A stretch of 64,000 bases of DNA from Streptosporangiaceae bacterium NEAU-GS5 (GCA_017592665.1 JAGFNW010000017.1:124001-188000), one strand, 5' to 3'; shown: positions 1-9,016, counted from the stretch's first letter. Translations and numbers: made by a program. The notes: a model not told the origin generated them from the letters alone.

Positions 1-395
1 GCGCGAGCGCGGTCGAGCAGCTCGGCCTCGCTCAATCCGGCCGCGGGCGCGAGCAGGACCAGGTGATATCCGAGGGACGCGGCCAGCTCCGCCTCCTTCA
101 CGGCCTGCGCGGTGGGTCCGAGGGCCCCGGCGATCAGCACGACCGGCCGCTCCGCTTCCGCGACGGCCGTCTCGGCGGCCAGTTCCAGGACCGGGCGGAG
201 CAGGCCGTTGCCGTGGATGGCGAACTGGGTGGTGTGGACGCCGACGGCCAGCCCACCGGCGCCGGCGGCCAGGTAGTAGCGGGTGAGCGCCCGCTGGCGG
301 CGCTCGTCCAGGCGACGGCCGGCCGTGAGGGCCAAGGGATGGGCGGGAATGGCGCAGCCGCGCGCGAAGGCCGAAAGCGGCGACAAAGGATCCAT
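1..395 (-). CDS. Dihydrodipicolinate synthase family protein (3' part outside window)
   Basis: This is the N-terminal 131 residues of a leftward gene that runs off the left edge. The start is the ATG at 395-393, which shares one base with the TGA of the gene upstream (TGATG), so translation is probably coupled. The segment AAGAGGLAVGVHTTQ (residues 43-57) fits the first barrel strands of the DapA/NanA/KDG-aldolase superfamily, cytoplasmic TIM-barrel enzymes that form a Schiff base with 2-oxo acids. The catalytic Tyr and Lys lie outside the window, so aldolase or dehydratase activity cannot be verified. Its place in a sugar-oxidation cluster suggests cleavage of a keto-deoxy sugar acid; that is inference. 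Confidence 0.8.
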   Translation of the reverse strand, partial: MDPLSPLSAFARGCAIPAHPLALTAGRRLDERRQRALTRYYLAAGAGGLAVGVHTTQFAIHGNGLLRPVLELAAETAVAEAERPVVLIAGALGPTAQAVKEAELAASLGYHLVLLAPAAGLSEAELLDRAR

Positions 396-1411
396 CAGAA
401 CCGGCCGTCTCGGCGCTGGAAGCCGGTGGGCTTGCCCAGCAGGGGCAGGCCCGAGCCGACCCACGCGGCCGTGTGGTCGAGGAGCTCGCCGAGGGTGACG
501 TCGGGGTAGCCGAACAGCCGGTGGCAGCGTCCCGCGTTCGACAGCAGCGCCGTGCCCGCCTCCGTTCCGGCGAAGCGGACCGGTACGCCGAGGCGATCGG
601 CCAGCGCGGTCGCCACCTGGCGGATGGAGACCAGCTCGGGGCCGGTCACGTTGAGAACCGCCGGTGGGACGTCGGCCAGCAGGAGCGCCCGGATCGCGAC
701 CTCGTTGGCGTACCCCTGCCACACCACGTTGGCGTGGCCCATGGTCAGGTCGACCGGCTCGCCCGCGAGCAGGGCGGTGGCCAGGTCGACGAGGACGCCG
801 TAGCGCATCTCCACGGCGTAGTTGAGGCGGATCAGCGCGGTGGGCGTGCCGTTCTCGACGGACGCGTGCTCCAGGATGCGCTCACGGCCGAGGCAGCTCA
901 TGGCGTACTCGCCGACCGGATCCGGCGCGGCGTCCTCGGTGGGGCCGGCGGAGGCGACCGGAGTGAGCGGGTAGACGTTGCCGGTGGACAGGGCCACGAT
1001 CCGGCTGCCGCGGAAGCGGCGCGCGACCTGGCCCGGCAGGTACGTGTTGGTGTTCCAGGTGGCCGCCGCCCGGCCGCTGGTGCCGAACTTGGCGCCGACC
1101 AGGAACAGCACGTTCGGCGCGTCCGGCAGGCCGCGCAGCGCCGCCTCGTCTCCGATGTCCGCGGCGATCACGGTCGCGCCGGCGGCCCGCAGCTCGGCGG
1201 CGTGGTCGCCGCCGCCGAACCGGGACACGGCGATCACCCGGCGGCCGCCGCCGGCCGCGCCGGCGGCGCGTACGGCGAGCCGCACCAGGCTCGGCCCGAG
1301 CTTGCCGCCGGCCCCCAGCACCAGCAGGTCGCCGTCGATCTTCCGCAGGTCGTCCACGAGGGCGGGTCTGGGCGCGCTGAGCCGGTCGTCCAGCTCGGCC
1401 ACGGAGCGCAT
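395..1411 (-). CDS. NAD(P)-dependent epimerase/dehydratase family protein
   Basis: 338-residue extended-SDR-like protein. A Rossmann nucleotide-binding motif GAGGKLG lies at residues 33-39 after an N-terminal extension of about 25 residues. The usual YxxxK catalytic pair is incomplete: Tyr169 is followed by AMSC, with no lysine at the expected place. The protein may therefore reduce or bind a substrate by a modified mechanism, or the family may use other residues. It is cytoplasmic, with no signal peptide or membrane segment. It sits in the middle of a leftward run: the gene upstream ends 41 bases before it, and the DHDPS-family gene overlaps its stop codon. The substrate is unknown; the neighbourhood points to a sugar or sugar acid. 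Confidence 0.8.
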   Translation of the reverse strand: MRSVAELDDRLSAPRPALVDDLRKIDGDLLVLGAGGKLGPSLVRLAVRAAGAAGGGRRVIAVSRFGGGDHAAELRAAGATVIAADIGDEAALRGLPDAPNVLFLVGAKFGTSGRAAATWNTNTYLPGQVARRFRGSRIVALSTGNVYPLTPVASAGPTEDAAPDPVGEYAMSCLGRERILEHASVENGTPTALIRLNYAVEMRYGVLVDLATALLAGEPVDLTMGHANVVWQGYANEVAIRALLLADVPPAVLNVTGPELVSIRQVATALADRLGVPVRFAGTEAGTALLSNAGRCHRLFGYPDVTLGELLDHTAAWVGSGLPLLGKPTGFQRRDGRF

Positions 1412-1452
1412 GGCGATCTCCCTTACCAGTTCGAGAAGCAGGTCAGAGCAGG

Positions 1453-2499
1453 TCAGAGCGGGTCAAGGTCCACGGATCGGCCGGTCTCGGCGGACCGGTA
1501 GATCGACAGCACCGTGGCGAGGGCCGCGGCCGCGTCCCGTGGCCCGATGGGCGGGGCCGTGCCGTCGCGTACGGCCCGCAGGAACCCCGCCAGCACTTCG
1601 GCGTAGCCGTCGAGGACGGGCGGCTCCAGCGAGCTCCACAGGCCCGCCGGCAGCTCGCCCCACGGCTTGCCCGGGCGGATCCGGACGACGCCCGCGCCCG
1701 GCAGGTCGATCCGCCCCGACGAGCCGTCGATCTCGATGCTCTCCTGGACCGCCGCGCCGGGGCTGTGCGCGTACGCCGTCAGAGTGGCCAGCGCGCCGCC
1801 CGACAGGCGGAGCACGGCTCCGGCCGCGTCCTCGACCTCGGCCGTGGCGGTCAGGGTGGCGATCTCCGCGCTGACCCTGGTGACGTCGAGCCCCGTCAAG
1901 CGGCGTACGGCGTCGAGCTGGTGCAGGGTGTTCATGAGCACGACCCCTCCACCGGCCGTGGCCCGCCGGGAACGCCAGCCGTCCGCGACGCGTCCCGAAA
2001 GGCCCGACTCCCAGTAGGCGGCCGGTTTGTCGATCACGGTCTGGATCCGGACCATCCGGATCTCCCCGATCGCGCCGCCGGCGATCAGCTCCCGGGCGGC
2101 GCGGACCGGACCGGTCGTGCGCAGGGGGAACACGACGCCCAGCCGGAGATCGCGGTCCGCCGCGGTCTTCTCCAGGGCGTGCAGCTCCGCGAGGTCGAGC
2201 GCCATGGGCTTCTCGGCCAGGACGTGGCGTCCGCTCTCCAGCGCCTGGCGCGCGATGGGCGCGAGCAGATGGTGCGGCACGGCGACATAGACGGCGTCGA
2301 CCGCGGGATCGGCCAGCAGGGCGGCGAGCGATCGGCGCACGGCGGCCCGGCGCGGCCGGGCCAGGTCCTCGGCCAGCGGCGTGACCGGGTCGAAGGCGGC
2401 GGCGAGACGGCAGCCGGGCAGCGCGTCGATGGCGCGGCACAGGTCGGCCGCGGCGCCGCCGCATCCGGCCACGCCCATTCCGAGCTCGCGGCCGCTCAC
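1453..2499 (-). CDS. Gfo/Idh/MocA family oxidoreductase
   Basis: 348-residue NAD(P)-dependent sugar or cyclitol dehydrogenase of the Gfo/Idh/MocA family. I place the start at the GTG at 2499, which overlaps the upstream stop as GTGA and puts the Rossmann motif GVAGCGG at residues 9-15. Upstream in-frame codons lie inside the neighbour and encode unrelated arginine-rich sequence. The family signature EKP (residues 96-98) is present; its lysine contacts cofactor and substrate. The C-terminal half fits the usual alpha/beta substrate domain. Neighbours are a BNR-type propeller gene upstream and an epimerase downstream in a tightly packed operon. Oxidation of a sugar or sugar derivative in the cytoplasm is likely; the exact substrate is not readable. 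Confidence 0.85.
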   Translation of the reverse strand: MSGRELGMGVAGCGGAAADLCRAIDALPGCRLAAAFDPVTPLAEDLARPRRAAVRRSLAALLADPAVDAVYVAVPHHLLAPIARQALESGRHVLAEKPMALDLAELHALEKTAADRDLRLGVVFPLRTTGPVRAARELIAGGAIGEIRMVRIQTVIDKPAAYWESGLSGRVADGWRSRRATAGGGVVLMNTLHQLDAVRRLTGLDVTRVSAEIATLTATAEVEDAAGAVLRLSGGALATLTAYAHSPGAAVQESIEIDGSSGRIDLPGAGVVRIRPGKPWGELPAGLWSSLEPPVLDGYAEVLAGFLRAVRDGTAPPIGPRDAAAALATVLSIYRSAETGRSVDLDPL

Positions 2500-3701
2500 C
2501 CGGCCGCTCCCGGGTATCCGCCCCCGGCCACCAGGTGCGACAGCGTGCCGAAGTACTCCTCGTCGTAGCGTTCGACGGCCAGCGCCACCACGTCGAGCCC
2601 GCCGGCCGGATCGGTGACCGCCCACGGGCGGGCGATCCTGACCGGGCCGGGGGGCAGCAGCGGATGCGCCTCCCAGAGGCCGGAGGCCGTCCGCTCGCGC
2701 CGCTCGAAGTGCCAGACTCCGCCCTCCTCACGGGTCAGGTAGACCCGTCCGCCGGGGCTGCGGTGCGGGAATGCCGTGCCTCCCGCGTAGAAGCCGGCGG
2801 GGATGTAGCCGAAGGTCGAGCCGGCCGGGGCCACGTCCTCCGTGCGCCAGCCGCCGTCGGTCGCCGTGCCGACGTGGTAGCGGGCGTCCACGGTCGCGTC
2901 GTCGCCCTTGACCTTCGACACGAACGACACCTCGAAGTCCGGGCCGTCGGAGACGTCGAAGAGGTTGACGGTACGCCCGGGGGGCGTGCGGTAGGCCACC
3001 TCGAGCTGATCCTGGCTGATGGGAAGCGTGCGCCGGTCGCGCAGGTTGCCGATGACGGCGCCGTCGCCCGGCAGGCTCACCTCACCGGTCTCGAGGTCGG
3101 CCTGGCAGACCCAGACGTCGTGGAGCGCCCCCGGCAAGTACTCCTTCGGGTGCCCGGAGACGGCCATCCGCACCGTACGGCCGTCCGCGAGCATGGTGGT
3201 GGCCAGATAGACCTGCTGGTCGGTGTCGAAGACGAGGAACGGCACGGGCTCGTCCCAGGTGGCGGCCCAGTCGCCGGACCGCCGGTAGCCCCACCCGATC
3301 TCGTCGACCCGGGTGAACAGGTGCAGTTCGGCCCCGCGCGGGTGCACCTGCGCGTAGCTGGTCTCGCCGCCGAACTTCAGGTCCTGCGGGGGGTGCCACC
3401 GGCCGATGTCGGTGGCCTTCCGTGACACCCGGAATTGCAGGGTGTCGCCGCAGTCGTGCCGCGAGTAGAAGGCGACCAGCGGCCTGCCCGGCACGGCCAC
3501 GATGGCGGGGTTGTTGTGGTCGTCGGCCTCGTAGGCGGCCAGGATCGTCCGGTCCGCACGGCGCGTCTCCAGATCCCAGGTGGCGGCGTAGATCCGGCCC
3601 GTGGAGTCCAGCGCGCCGAAGAACACCTGGTTTCCGATCCGCACGGCACGCGGGCGCGTCCACCAGCACCAGGAGACGTCTTCGAACAGGATGCCGTTCA
3701 C
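2496..3701 (-). CDS. BNR_4-type beta-propeller protein, possible glycoside or lyase enzyme
   Basis: 401 residues without a signal peptide. The sequence resembles BNR_4-domain proteins (sialidase-like propellers), with repeated short segments such as DHNNPAIVAVPGRPLVAFYS and ETSYAQVHPRGAELHLFTR typical of that fold. BNR_4 domains are known in some polysaccharide lyases acting on uronate-containing glycans, so a lyase or hydrolase acting on an imported oligosaccharide is a reasonable guess, not a demonstrated role. The ATG at 3701 overlaps the upstream HAD gene stop by 4 bases (ATGA), and its own stop overlaps the GTG of the oxidoreductase. It therefore lies inside one transcription unit with sugar-acid-type enzymes. 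Confidence 0.65.
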   Translation of the reverse strand: MNGILFEDVSWCWWTRPRAVRIGNQVFFGALDSTGRIYAATWDLETRRADRTILAAYEADDHNNPAIVAVPGRPLVAFYSRHDCGDTLQFRVSRKATDIGRWHPPQDLKFGGETSYAQVHPRGAELHLFTRVDEIGWGYRRSGDWAATWDEPVPFLVFDTDQQVYLATTMLADGRTVRMAVSGHPKEYLPGALHDVWVCQADLETGEVSLPGDGAVIGNLRDRRTLPISQDQLEVAYRTPPGRTVNLFDVSDGPDFEVSFVSKVKGDDATVDARYHVGTATDGGWRTEDVAPAGSTFGYIPAGFYAGGTAFPHRSPGGRVYLTREEGGVWHFERRERTASGLWEAHPLLPPGPVRIARPWAVTDPAGGLDVVALAVERYDEEYFGTLSHLVAGGGYPGAAG

Positions 3702-4510
3702 CAGGCCATCACCTCACAGGAACCGACCAGCCCGGCGATGCCGTCGAGGACGTAGGTCGGGGGCGGGTCGGCCCGCCGGGCGGTCTCCGGGCCGGTCGCG
3801 CCGGAGAGCACGAGGGCGGCGTCGATGCCCGCGCCGGCGGCGAGCGCGACGTCGGTTTCCAGCCGGTCGCCGACGATGAGCACGTCTTCGGGCGGCAGCC
3901 CGAGGCGGGCCAGCACGGCGGCGGCCATGTGCGTGGACGGTTTGCCGACCACGGCCTCCGCGGTCGCTCCCGTGCAGGCCTCGATGGCGGCGAGCATGGC
4001 CGCGCAATCCGGCAGCCCGCCCTCCGGCGTGGGGCAGTAGCGGTCGGGATTGGTGGCCACGATGACGGCGCCGGCGCGCACCGCGCGGAAGGCCGCGTGC
4101 AGCTTGGCGTAGTCGAAGGTGCGGTCGAAGGACACCACGACGACGTCCGCGCGCTCGGCGTCCTCTTCGGGGACCACCGCAAAGCCGTGGTCTCGCAGAG
4201 TGCCGGCGACCAGCGGCTCCGACACGCACAACAGGGCCGCGCCCGGGTGCCGATCCAGCAGGTAGGCGACCATGGCGTCGAGCGAGGAGAGCACTTCGGC
4301 CGGCGTTGTGGGTATCCCGAGACGGGTCAGTTTGGCCGCGTACGCCGCGGAGGGTTCCAGTGGCTTGTTGGTCAGATAGAGAATCGAGCGGTTCGTCGCG
4401 CGGGCCGCCTCGATCGTGGCGCGCGCCCCGGGCAGCAGGTGCTCCCCCAGGTAGACGGTGCCGTCGAGGTCGAAGACGAGGCCACGGTAGCGATCCAGGA
4501 TGCTCGCCAA
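3698..4510 (-). CDS. HAD-IIA family hydrolase (NagD-like phosphatase)
   Basis: 270-residue haloacid dehalogenase superfamily phosphatase. Motif I is FDLDGT with nucleophile Asp14 and acid/base Asp16. The motif II region is YLTNK, the lysine-containing VGKPS matches motif III, and VGDRLETD matches motif IV, all in the order typical of class IIA proteins such as NagD, phosphoglycolate and glycerol-phosphate phosphatases. It is the first gene of the leftward operon and starts within the divergent control region shared with the rightward genes. The presence of a glycerol-1-phosphate-dehydrogenase-like enzyme and a glycerophosphodiesterase nearby makes a small phosphorylated polyol or sugar a plausible substrate, but this is inference. 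Confidence 0.88.
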   Translation of the reverse strand: MASILDRYRGLVFDLDGTVYLGEHLLPGARATIEAARATNRSILYLTNKPLEPSAAYAAKLTRLGIPTTPAEVLSSLDAMVAYLLDRHPGAALLCVSEPLVAGTLRDHGFAVVPEEDAERADVVVVSFDRTFDYAKLHAAFRAVRAGAVIVATNPDRYCPTPEGGLPDCAAMLAAIEACTGATAEAVVGKPSTHMAAAVLARLGLPPEDVLIVGDRLETDVALAAGAGIDAALVLSGATGPETARRADPPPTYVLDGIAGLVGSCEVMAW

Positions 4511-4536
4511 AGCAATCCAATCCCGACAGACAAAAT

Positions 4537-4614
4537 CATATGACGTCTAATGACGTTAACGACATACGCCAGGCCATGTCCACACCTTGACGCGAGATCA
4601 TAAGTCGTCATACG
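4537..4614. promoter_or_regulatory. Divergent control region with two copies of an operator-like 17-mer
   Basis: Between the divergent HAD and TIM-barrel genes lie CATATGACGTCTAATGA (4537-4553, plus strand) and CGTATGACGACTTATGA (4598-4614, minus strand). They agree at 14 of 17 positions and are inverted relative to each other. The first copy is followed by a further TGACGT at 4551-4556, 10 bases after the TGACGT at 4541-4546. A related site lies at 5424-5440 and a weaker one at 9788-9804. I read these as binding sites of one unidentified regulator controlling the catabolic locus. The regulator gene is not in the window. Confidence 0.5.
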
Positions 4615-4650
4615 TTCTCCCCCCACCCGCCCACCGCCGCCCGGGAAACC

Positions 4651-5436
4651 GTGATGACGCAGCCCACCCCGCTCAGACCCGGCCTGTGCTCCGTCACCTT
4701 CCGCGCCCTCCCCGTCCCCACGGTGGTCGAACTCGCCGCGGCCGCGGGCCTGGCCGTCATCGAGTGGGGCTCCGACGTCCACGTCCCCGCCCACGACCTG
4801 GCCGGCGCCCGCGAGACCGGCCGCCGCACGGCCGACGCGGGTCTCACGGCCGGCTCCTACGGGACCTACATCCACCTGGGACGAGATCACGAGTTCGGCC
4901 AGACGATCGCGGCCGCCGTCGCCCTGGGCGCGCCCCGGATCCGGGTGTGGGCCGGGACGGTGGCCTCGGCGTCGGCCACCGCGGCCGAGCGTGCCGCGGT
5001 GGTGGCCGGAGCGCGGGCGCTCGCCGCCCAGGCCGAGGACGCGGGTCTCGTCGTCGGCCTGGAGTTCCACGACGGCGGCCTCACCGACACCGCGGAGTCC
5101 ACCCTCGCGCTGCTGGCCGAGATCGACCGGCCGGCGGTCCGGCCATATTGGCAGCCGCCTCCCGGGTCGGCCGACCCGGAGACCCTGGCCGGCCTCGACC
5201 TGCTCCTTCCGCATGTCGTCGCCGTCCACGCGTACTCGCTGTCCCCGGACGCCCGGTGGCTGCCGCTCGACGCCAGGCGCGAGCTGTGGGCGGCCGTCGC
5301 CGCCCGGCTCGCCGCGCGCGGCCTGCCGACCGACGTGCTGCTCGAGTTCGTCCGCGACGACGACCCCCGCCGGTTCGCCGAGGACGCCCAGGCCCTGCAC
5401 GCGATCCTCGGCACGGCCTTGCACCCAAAGTCGTAA
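4651..5436 (+). CDS. Sugar phosphate isomerase/epimerase (xylose-isomerase-like TIM barrel)
   Basis: 261 residues from the GTG at 4651; an ATG directly follows at 4654 and could be the start. No good ribosome binding site precedes either, so the mRNA may be nearly leaderless. The protein fits the AP-endonuclease-2/xylose-isomerase-like barrel: early GLCSVTFR and IEWGSD, the metal-site-type segment LEFHDGGLT near residues 146-154, and VVAVHAYSL later. Such enzymes isomerise or epimerise sugars, cyclitols or their phosphates using a divalent metal. It opens the rightward operon, and the next gene, a sugar kinase, starts 44 bases downstream. An operator-like site covers its stop codon. The specific substrate is unknown. 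Confidence 0.8.
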   Translation: MMTQPTPLRPGLCSVTFRALPVPTVVELAAAAGLAVIEWGSDVHVPAHDLAGARETGRRTADAGLTAGSYGTYIHLGRDHEFGQTIAAAVALGAPRIRVWAGTVASASATAAERAAVVAGARALAAQAEDAGLVVGLEFHDGGLTDTAESTLALLAEIDRPAVRPYWQPPPGSADPETLAGLDLLLPHVVAVHAYSLSPDARWLPLDARRELWAAVAARLAARGLPTDVLLEFVRDDDPRRFAEDAQALHAILGTALHPKS

Positions 5437-5440
5437 TACG
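5424..5440 (-). promoter_or_regulatory. Third operator-like site before the kinase gene
   Basis: On the minus strand the sequence reads CGTATTACGACTTTGGG and matches the 4598-4614 copy at 13 of 17 positions, including the core ACGACTT. It overlaps the stop codon of the TIM-barrel gene and lies about 40 bases upstream of the kinase GTG, where an internal promoter could be controlled. This rests on sequence similarity within the window only. Confidence 0.4.
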
Positions 5441-5479
5441 TCTATCGTCATCTCGACTTCGGGCTGCGGGAGGAACCGG

Positions 5480-6964
5480 GTGTCCTACGTGATGGGCGTC
5501 GACGTGGGCTCACAGAGCGTCAAGGGCGTGCTGCTGGACCCGGGCGGTGAACACGTCGCCTCCGCGAGCCGCGGCCACGCGATGAGCCACCCCGCCGACG
5601 GCTGGGCCGAGCAGGATCCGCTGGAGTGGTATCGCGGCGTGGCCGAGATCTCCCGGCGCCTTGTCGAGTCCGCCGGGATCGACGCACGCGAGGTCGGCCA
5701 CCTGTGCCTGTCCTCCCAGGTGGACGGTGTGGTGGCGGCCGAGGCCGACCTGACGCCCTGCCGCCCGGCGATCATCTGGCTAGACCGCAGGGCCACGGCG
5801 GAGGCCGCCGACCTGGCCGGCCGCGTCGGCGCCGACCGGATCTTCGCCGTCACCGGCCTCAACGCGGACGCCTCGCACGTGGCGCCGAAGATCGCCTGGT
5901 TACGCCGGCACGAACCCGACGTCATGCGGCGGGCTGCGGCGCTGCCGACGGTGGGGGCCTGGCTGCTGGCCACGTTTACCGGCGTGCTGGCGCAGGATCC
6001 GGCCAACGCCTCCTCCACGATGCTCTTCGACGTGACCGCCGGATGCTGGTCCGGCGAGCTGCTCGCGGCCGCGTCCCTCGACCCGGCGCTGCTCGGGGCC
6101 GTACTCCCCTCGACCGAGGTGGCGGGGACGCTCACCGCGACCGCCGCCCGCGACCTGGGGCTGACCGTCCGATGCCAGGTCCTGGTCGGCACGGGCGACG
6201 AGCACGCCGCGTCCGTGGGCGCGGGTGCCGTCCGCCCCGGCATCGTGGCCGACGTCACCGGCACGGCCGAGCCCGTCGCGGTCACGGCCCGAACGCCCGT
6301 GTTCGATCCGGATCGCCTGGTCGAGACCCACGCCCACGCGGTCCCAGGGCTGCTGCTGGTGGAGAACCCCGGTTTCGTCTCCGGCGGCTCCACGCTCTGG
6401 CTGGCCGGCACCGTCCTCGGCATCGGCCAGCGCGAGCTGATCGAACGGGCGGCGGACGCGCCCGCCGGAGCCGGCGGAGTGCTGTTCCTGCCGGCGCTGA
6501 GCGGATCGACCGCCCCCGTCTGGGACGACGGCATGCGCGGCGTGTTCGCCGGACTGTCCATGAACCACGGGCCGGCGCACCTGGCGCGCGCGGTCGTGGA
6601 GGGATGCTGCTACGCCCTGCGCGACATCGTCGACCGGCTCGACGAGCTCGGGCTGATGGGAGCGGAGGCGGAGATCCGCGTGGTCGGCGGGGGCGCGCGG
6701 TCGCCCTTCTGGCTGCAGGTCAAGGCCGACGTGCTCGGCCGCGAGGTCCGTGCCGTACGCGGGCCCGATCGCGCCGCGTCGGGCGCGGCGCTGCTCGCCG
6801 GCCTCGCCGCCGGCACCTTCGCCTCCATCGACGACGCCGTGGCCCGCGGCGTCGACCTGGACCCCCGGCCATATCGGCCGGACCCGCACCGGGCCGAGCT
6901 GTACGCGGAGGGCCACGCCCGCTACCGCCGCCTGTTCGACGCCACGCGCGAGGCCATGTCATGA
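5480..6964 (+). CDS. FGGY family carbohydrate kinase (xylulokinase-like)
   Basis: 494-residue ATP-dependent sugar kinase. I choose the GTG at 5480 because GGGAGGA at 5468-5474 lies 5 bases upstream; an ATG follows at 5492. The N-terminal phosphate-binding segment GVDVGSQSVKGVLLD is typical of FGGY kinases. The catalytic aspartate is probably Asp240 in GTGDEHAASVGAG, and GTAEPVAV follows as the second ATPase-type segment. PAIIWLDRRA matches the substrate-side loop of xylulokinases and related enzymes. Its stop overlaps the next gene (ATGA). Length and motifs are complete. The sugar may be xylulose or another pentulose or polyol; the gene set does not resemble a standard xylose operon. Confidence 0.88.
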   Translation: MSYVMGVDVGSQSVKGVLLDPGGEHVASASRGHAMSHPADGWAEQDPLEWYRGVAEISRRLVESAGIDAREVGHLCLSSQVDGVVAAEADLTPCRPAIIWLDRRATAEAADLAGRVGADRIFAVTGLNADASHVAPKIAWLRRHEPDVMRRAAALPTVGAWLLATFTGVLAQDPANASSTMLFDVTAGCWSGELLAAASLDPALLGAVLPSTEVAGTLTATAARDLGLTVRCQVLVGTGDEHAASVGAGAVRPGIVADVTGTAEPVAVTARTPVFDPDRLVETHAHAVPGLLLVENPGFVSGGSTLWLAGTVLGIGQRELIERAADAPAGAGGVLFLPALSGSTAPVWDDGMRGVFAGLSMNHGPAHLARAVVEGCCYALRDIVDRLDELGLMGAEAEIRVVGGGARSPFWLQVKADVLGREVRAVRGPDRAASGAALLAGLAAGTFASIDDAVARGVDLDPRPYRPDPHRAELYAEGHARYRRLFDATREAMS

Positions 6965-8331
6965 CCGCCGTCGCCGAGCCTTCCAACGCGCTCGCCCAGG
7001 TCCGCGCGCTTTTCGGGCCGTCGGCCGACATCGGGCTGCGCCGCCTGGTCACCGGCCCCAAGGCACTGGACCGCCTCGGCGAGCTGGTGCGGGAGACCCG
7101 CCGCGCGGGCGGGCCCATCGTCGTCCTCACCGACGCCACCCTCAAGCGCGCGTACGGCACAGACCTGACGACGGCCGTCCTCAGCCGGCTGGACCAGCCG
7201 AAGCCGGTCGTCGCCGGGACGCCCGGCCACGCGACGGTCGCCGATCCGGCCACGGTCGCCGACGCCGTCGCCAGGACCGCGGGCGCCGGCGTGCTGGTCA
7301 CCCTCGGCTCGGGCACGATCAGCGACATCGGCAAGGTCGCCGCCGCCAGGAACGGCCTGCCCCACGTGGTCGTGCAGACCGCCGCCAGCGTCAACGGCTA
7401 CGCCAACGACCACTCGGTGCTGCTGCTCAACGGGGTCAAGACGACCGTGCCCAGCGCCTGGCCGGACGTGCTGCTGATCGACGAGGAGACCCTCGCCGGC
7501 GCACCGCCCGAGCTCACCCGGGCCGGATTCGGCGACCTGATCTCCGTGTACACCGGCTCCGCCGACTGGGCGCTCGCCGGAGAGCTGGGCGTCGACCACG
7601 GCTACCGGCCGGATCTCGCGCGGCTGCTGAGCGGGGCGGCGACCGCGGTGCTGCCGCAGGCCGGCGCGCTGCCCGGGTCGGCCGCCGCGGTGGCCGCGCT
7701 GGCGCACGGCCTCACCCTGGGCGGGCTGGTGATGGGCATGGCCGGGCAGACGGCCCCGTCGTCCGGCACCGAGCACGCCATCAGCCACCTGCTGGACATG
7801 GCGGCCGGCGCGACCGGGCGTCCGCACGCGCTGCACGGCGCGCAGGTCGGGGTGGCGGCCCTGGTGGCCGCCGCCATCTGGGATCACCTGCGGGCGCGGC
7901 TCACCCCATCGGCGCGCGTCGACGTGCCGGAGGAGGCCGCCGCCCGCGCCCGGGTGCTCGCCGCCTTCGCCGGGCTCGACCCCGGCGGGGCGATGGGCGA
8001 GCGGTGCTGGCAGGGCTACGCCGCCAAGCTCCGGTCCCTTGACGCCGGCACGCTCACCGAGTTCCTGACCCGCTGGCCCGCCTGGGCCGACGCCGCGGCG
8101 CCGCGCCTGGAGGCGCTGGCCGGGGCGCTCCGCCAGGCCGGCGCGCCGACCCGATTCAGCGACCTCGACCCGGCCGCGAACGCCGAGCGGGCCCGGTGGG
8201 CCATCGCCACCGCGCCGCTGCTGCGCGCCCGGCTGGGAATCGCCGATCTCGCCGTGGTGACCGGCCTCTGGACCGAGGCCGACATCGACGCCGTCCTTGA
8301 CCGACTCGCCCGCGTAGGAGCAGGACTCTGA
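6961..8331 (+). CDS. Glycerol-1-phosphate dehydrogenase-like iron/zinc alcohol dehydrogenase (AraM/EgsA family)
   Basis: 456 residues, starting at the ATG that overlaps the kinase stop. The NAD-binding segment GSGTISDIGK and the metal ligands expected for this family are visible: Asp192 in GFGDLIS, His272 in SGTEHAISH and His292 in HALHGAQVG. Family members interconvert dihydroxyacetone phosphate and sn-glycerol 1-phosphate. AraM of Bacillus subtilis lies in an arabinose operon, so such enzymes also occur in sugar catabolism. Here it sits between an FGGY kinase and a small TIM barrel, suggesting oxidation of a phosphorylated polyol made by the kinase. G1P itself as substrate is possible but unproven. 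Confidence 0.82.
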   Translation: MTAVAEPSNALAQVRALFGPSADIGLRRLVTGPKALDRLGELVRETRRAGGPIVVLTDATLKRAYGTDLTTAVLSRLDQPKPVVAGTPGHATVADPATVADAVARTAGAGVLVTLGSGTISDIGKVAAARNGLPHVVVQTAASVNGYANDHSVLLLNGVKTTVPSAWPDVLLIDEETLAGAPPELTRAGFGDLISVYTGSADWALAGELGVDHGYRPDLARLLSGAATAVLPQAGALPGSAAAVAALAHGLTLGGLVMGMAGQTAPSSGTEHAISHLLDMAAGATGRPHALHGAQVGVAALVAAAIWDHLRARLTPSARVDVPEEAAARARVLAAFAGLDPGGAMGERCWQGYAAKLRSLDAGTLTEFLTRWPAWADAAAPRLEALAGALRQAGAPTRFSDLDPAANAERARWAIATAPLLRARLGIADLAVVTGLWTEADIDAVLDRLARVGAGL

Positions 8332-8341
8332 AGGAGCATCC

Positions 8342-9016
8342 TTGATCAACTTCGTCTTCATGCTCACCCACGACGACCGCACGGTGCCCGACGCCGCGGA
8401 CGTCCTGAAGAGCGTGGCCGGCACCGGCCTCCGCCACGTGGGCTTCAAGGACGTCGGGGTCACCCCCGCCGAGATCCGCACGCTCGCCGATCAGGCGCAC
8501 GATCTCGGCCTGACGGTCATGCTCGAAGTGGTGTCCACCAGCCACGCCGACGAGATGACCTCGCTCGAGGCCGCGCGCGCCGGTGGCGTCGACTGGGTGC
8601 TCGGCGGCACCCACGGCGAGGAGGGCGCGGCCCTGTTCCGCGGCTCGGGGCAGCGCTACTGCCCGTTCCCCGGCACGGTGTCCGGCCATCCCAGCGTGCT
8701 GAGCGGTGAAATCGAGGACATCGCCGCGCACGCGGCCCGGCTGACGGCGCTGGACGGCGTGCACGGCGTCGACCTGCTCACCTATCGGCACGCCGGCGCC
8801 GATCCCTACGACCTCACCGCCGCCGTGGCCCTCGCGGCCGGCGGGCCGGTCATCGTGGCCGGCTCGATCACCGGGGCGGCGCAGATCGCGCTCATGTCCC
8901 AGGCGGGCGCCTGGGGCTTCACGATCGGCGGCGCCGTCTTCGAGGGCCTGCTGCCCGGCGGCCCCGACGTGGCCGGCCAGATCAGGGCCGTGCTCGCCAT
9001 GGCCGCCGGAAGCTAA
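8342..9016 (+). CDS. Small TIM-barrel protein, HisA/TrpF/NanE-like phosphate-binding type
   Basis: 224 residues starting at TTG 8342, chosen because AAGGAG at 8331-8336 lies 5 bases upstream; no better ATG is near. Alternating strand and helix segments (LRHVGFKDVG, LTVMLEVV, GVDWVLGG, VIVAGSIT, GFTIGGAVFEG) indicate a beta/alpha barrel. The glycine-rich GSIT and IGGAVFEG resemble the phosphate-binding loops of HisA, TrpF and NanE. I do not recognise the exact family. It is the last gene of the rightward enzyme operon and converges with the glycerophosphodiesterase gene, overlapping it by a few bases. Likely acts on a sugar-phosphate intermediate. Confidence 0.65.
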   Translation: MINFVFMLTHDDRTVPDAADVLKSVAGTGLRHVGFKDVGVTPAEIRTLADQAHDLGLTVMLEVVSTSHADEMTSLEAARAGGVDWVLGGTHGEEGAALFRGSGQRYCPFPGTVSGHPSVLSGEIEDIAAHAARLTALDGVHGVDLLTYRHAGADPYDLTAAVALAAGGPVIVAGSITGAAQIALMSQAGAWGFTIGGAVFEGLLPGGPDVAGQIRAVLAMAAGS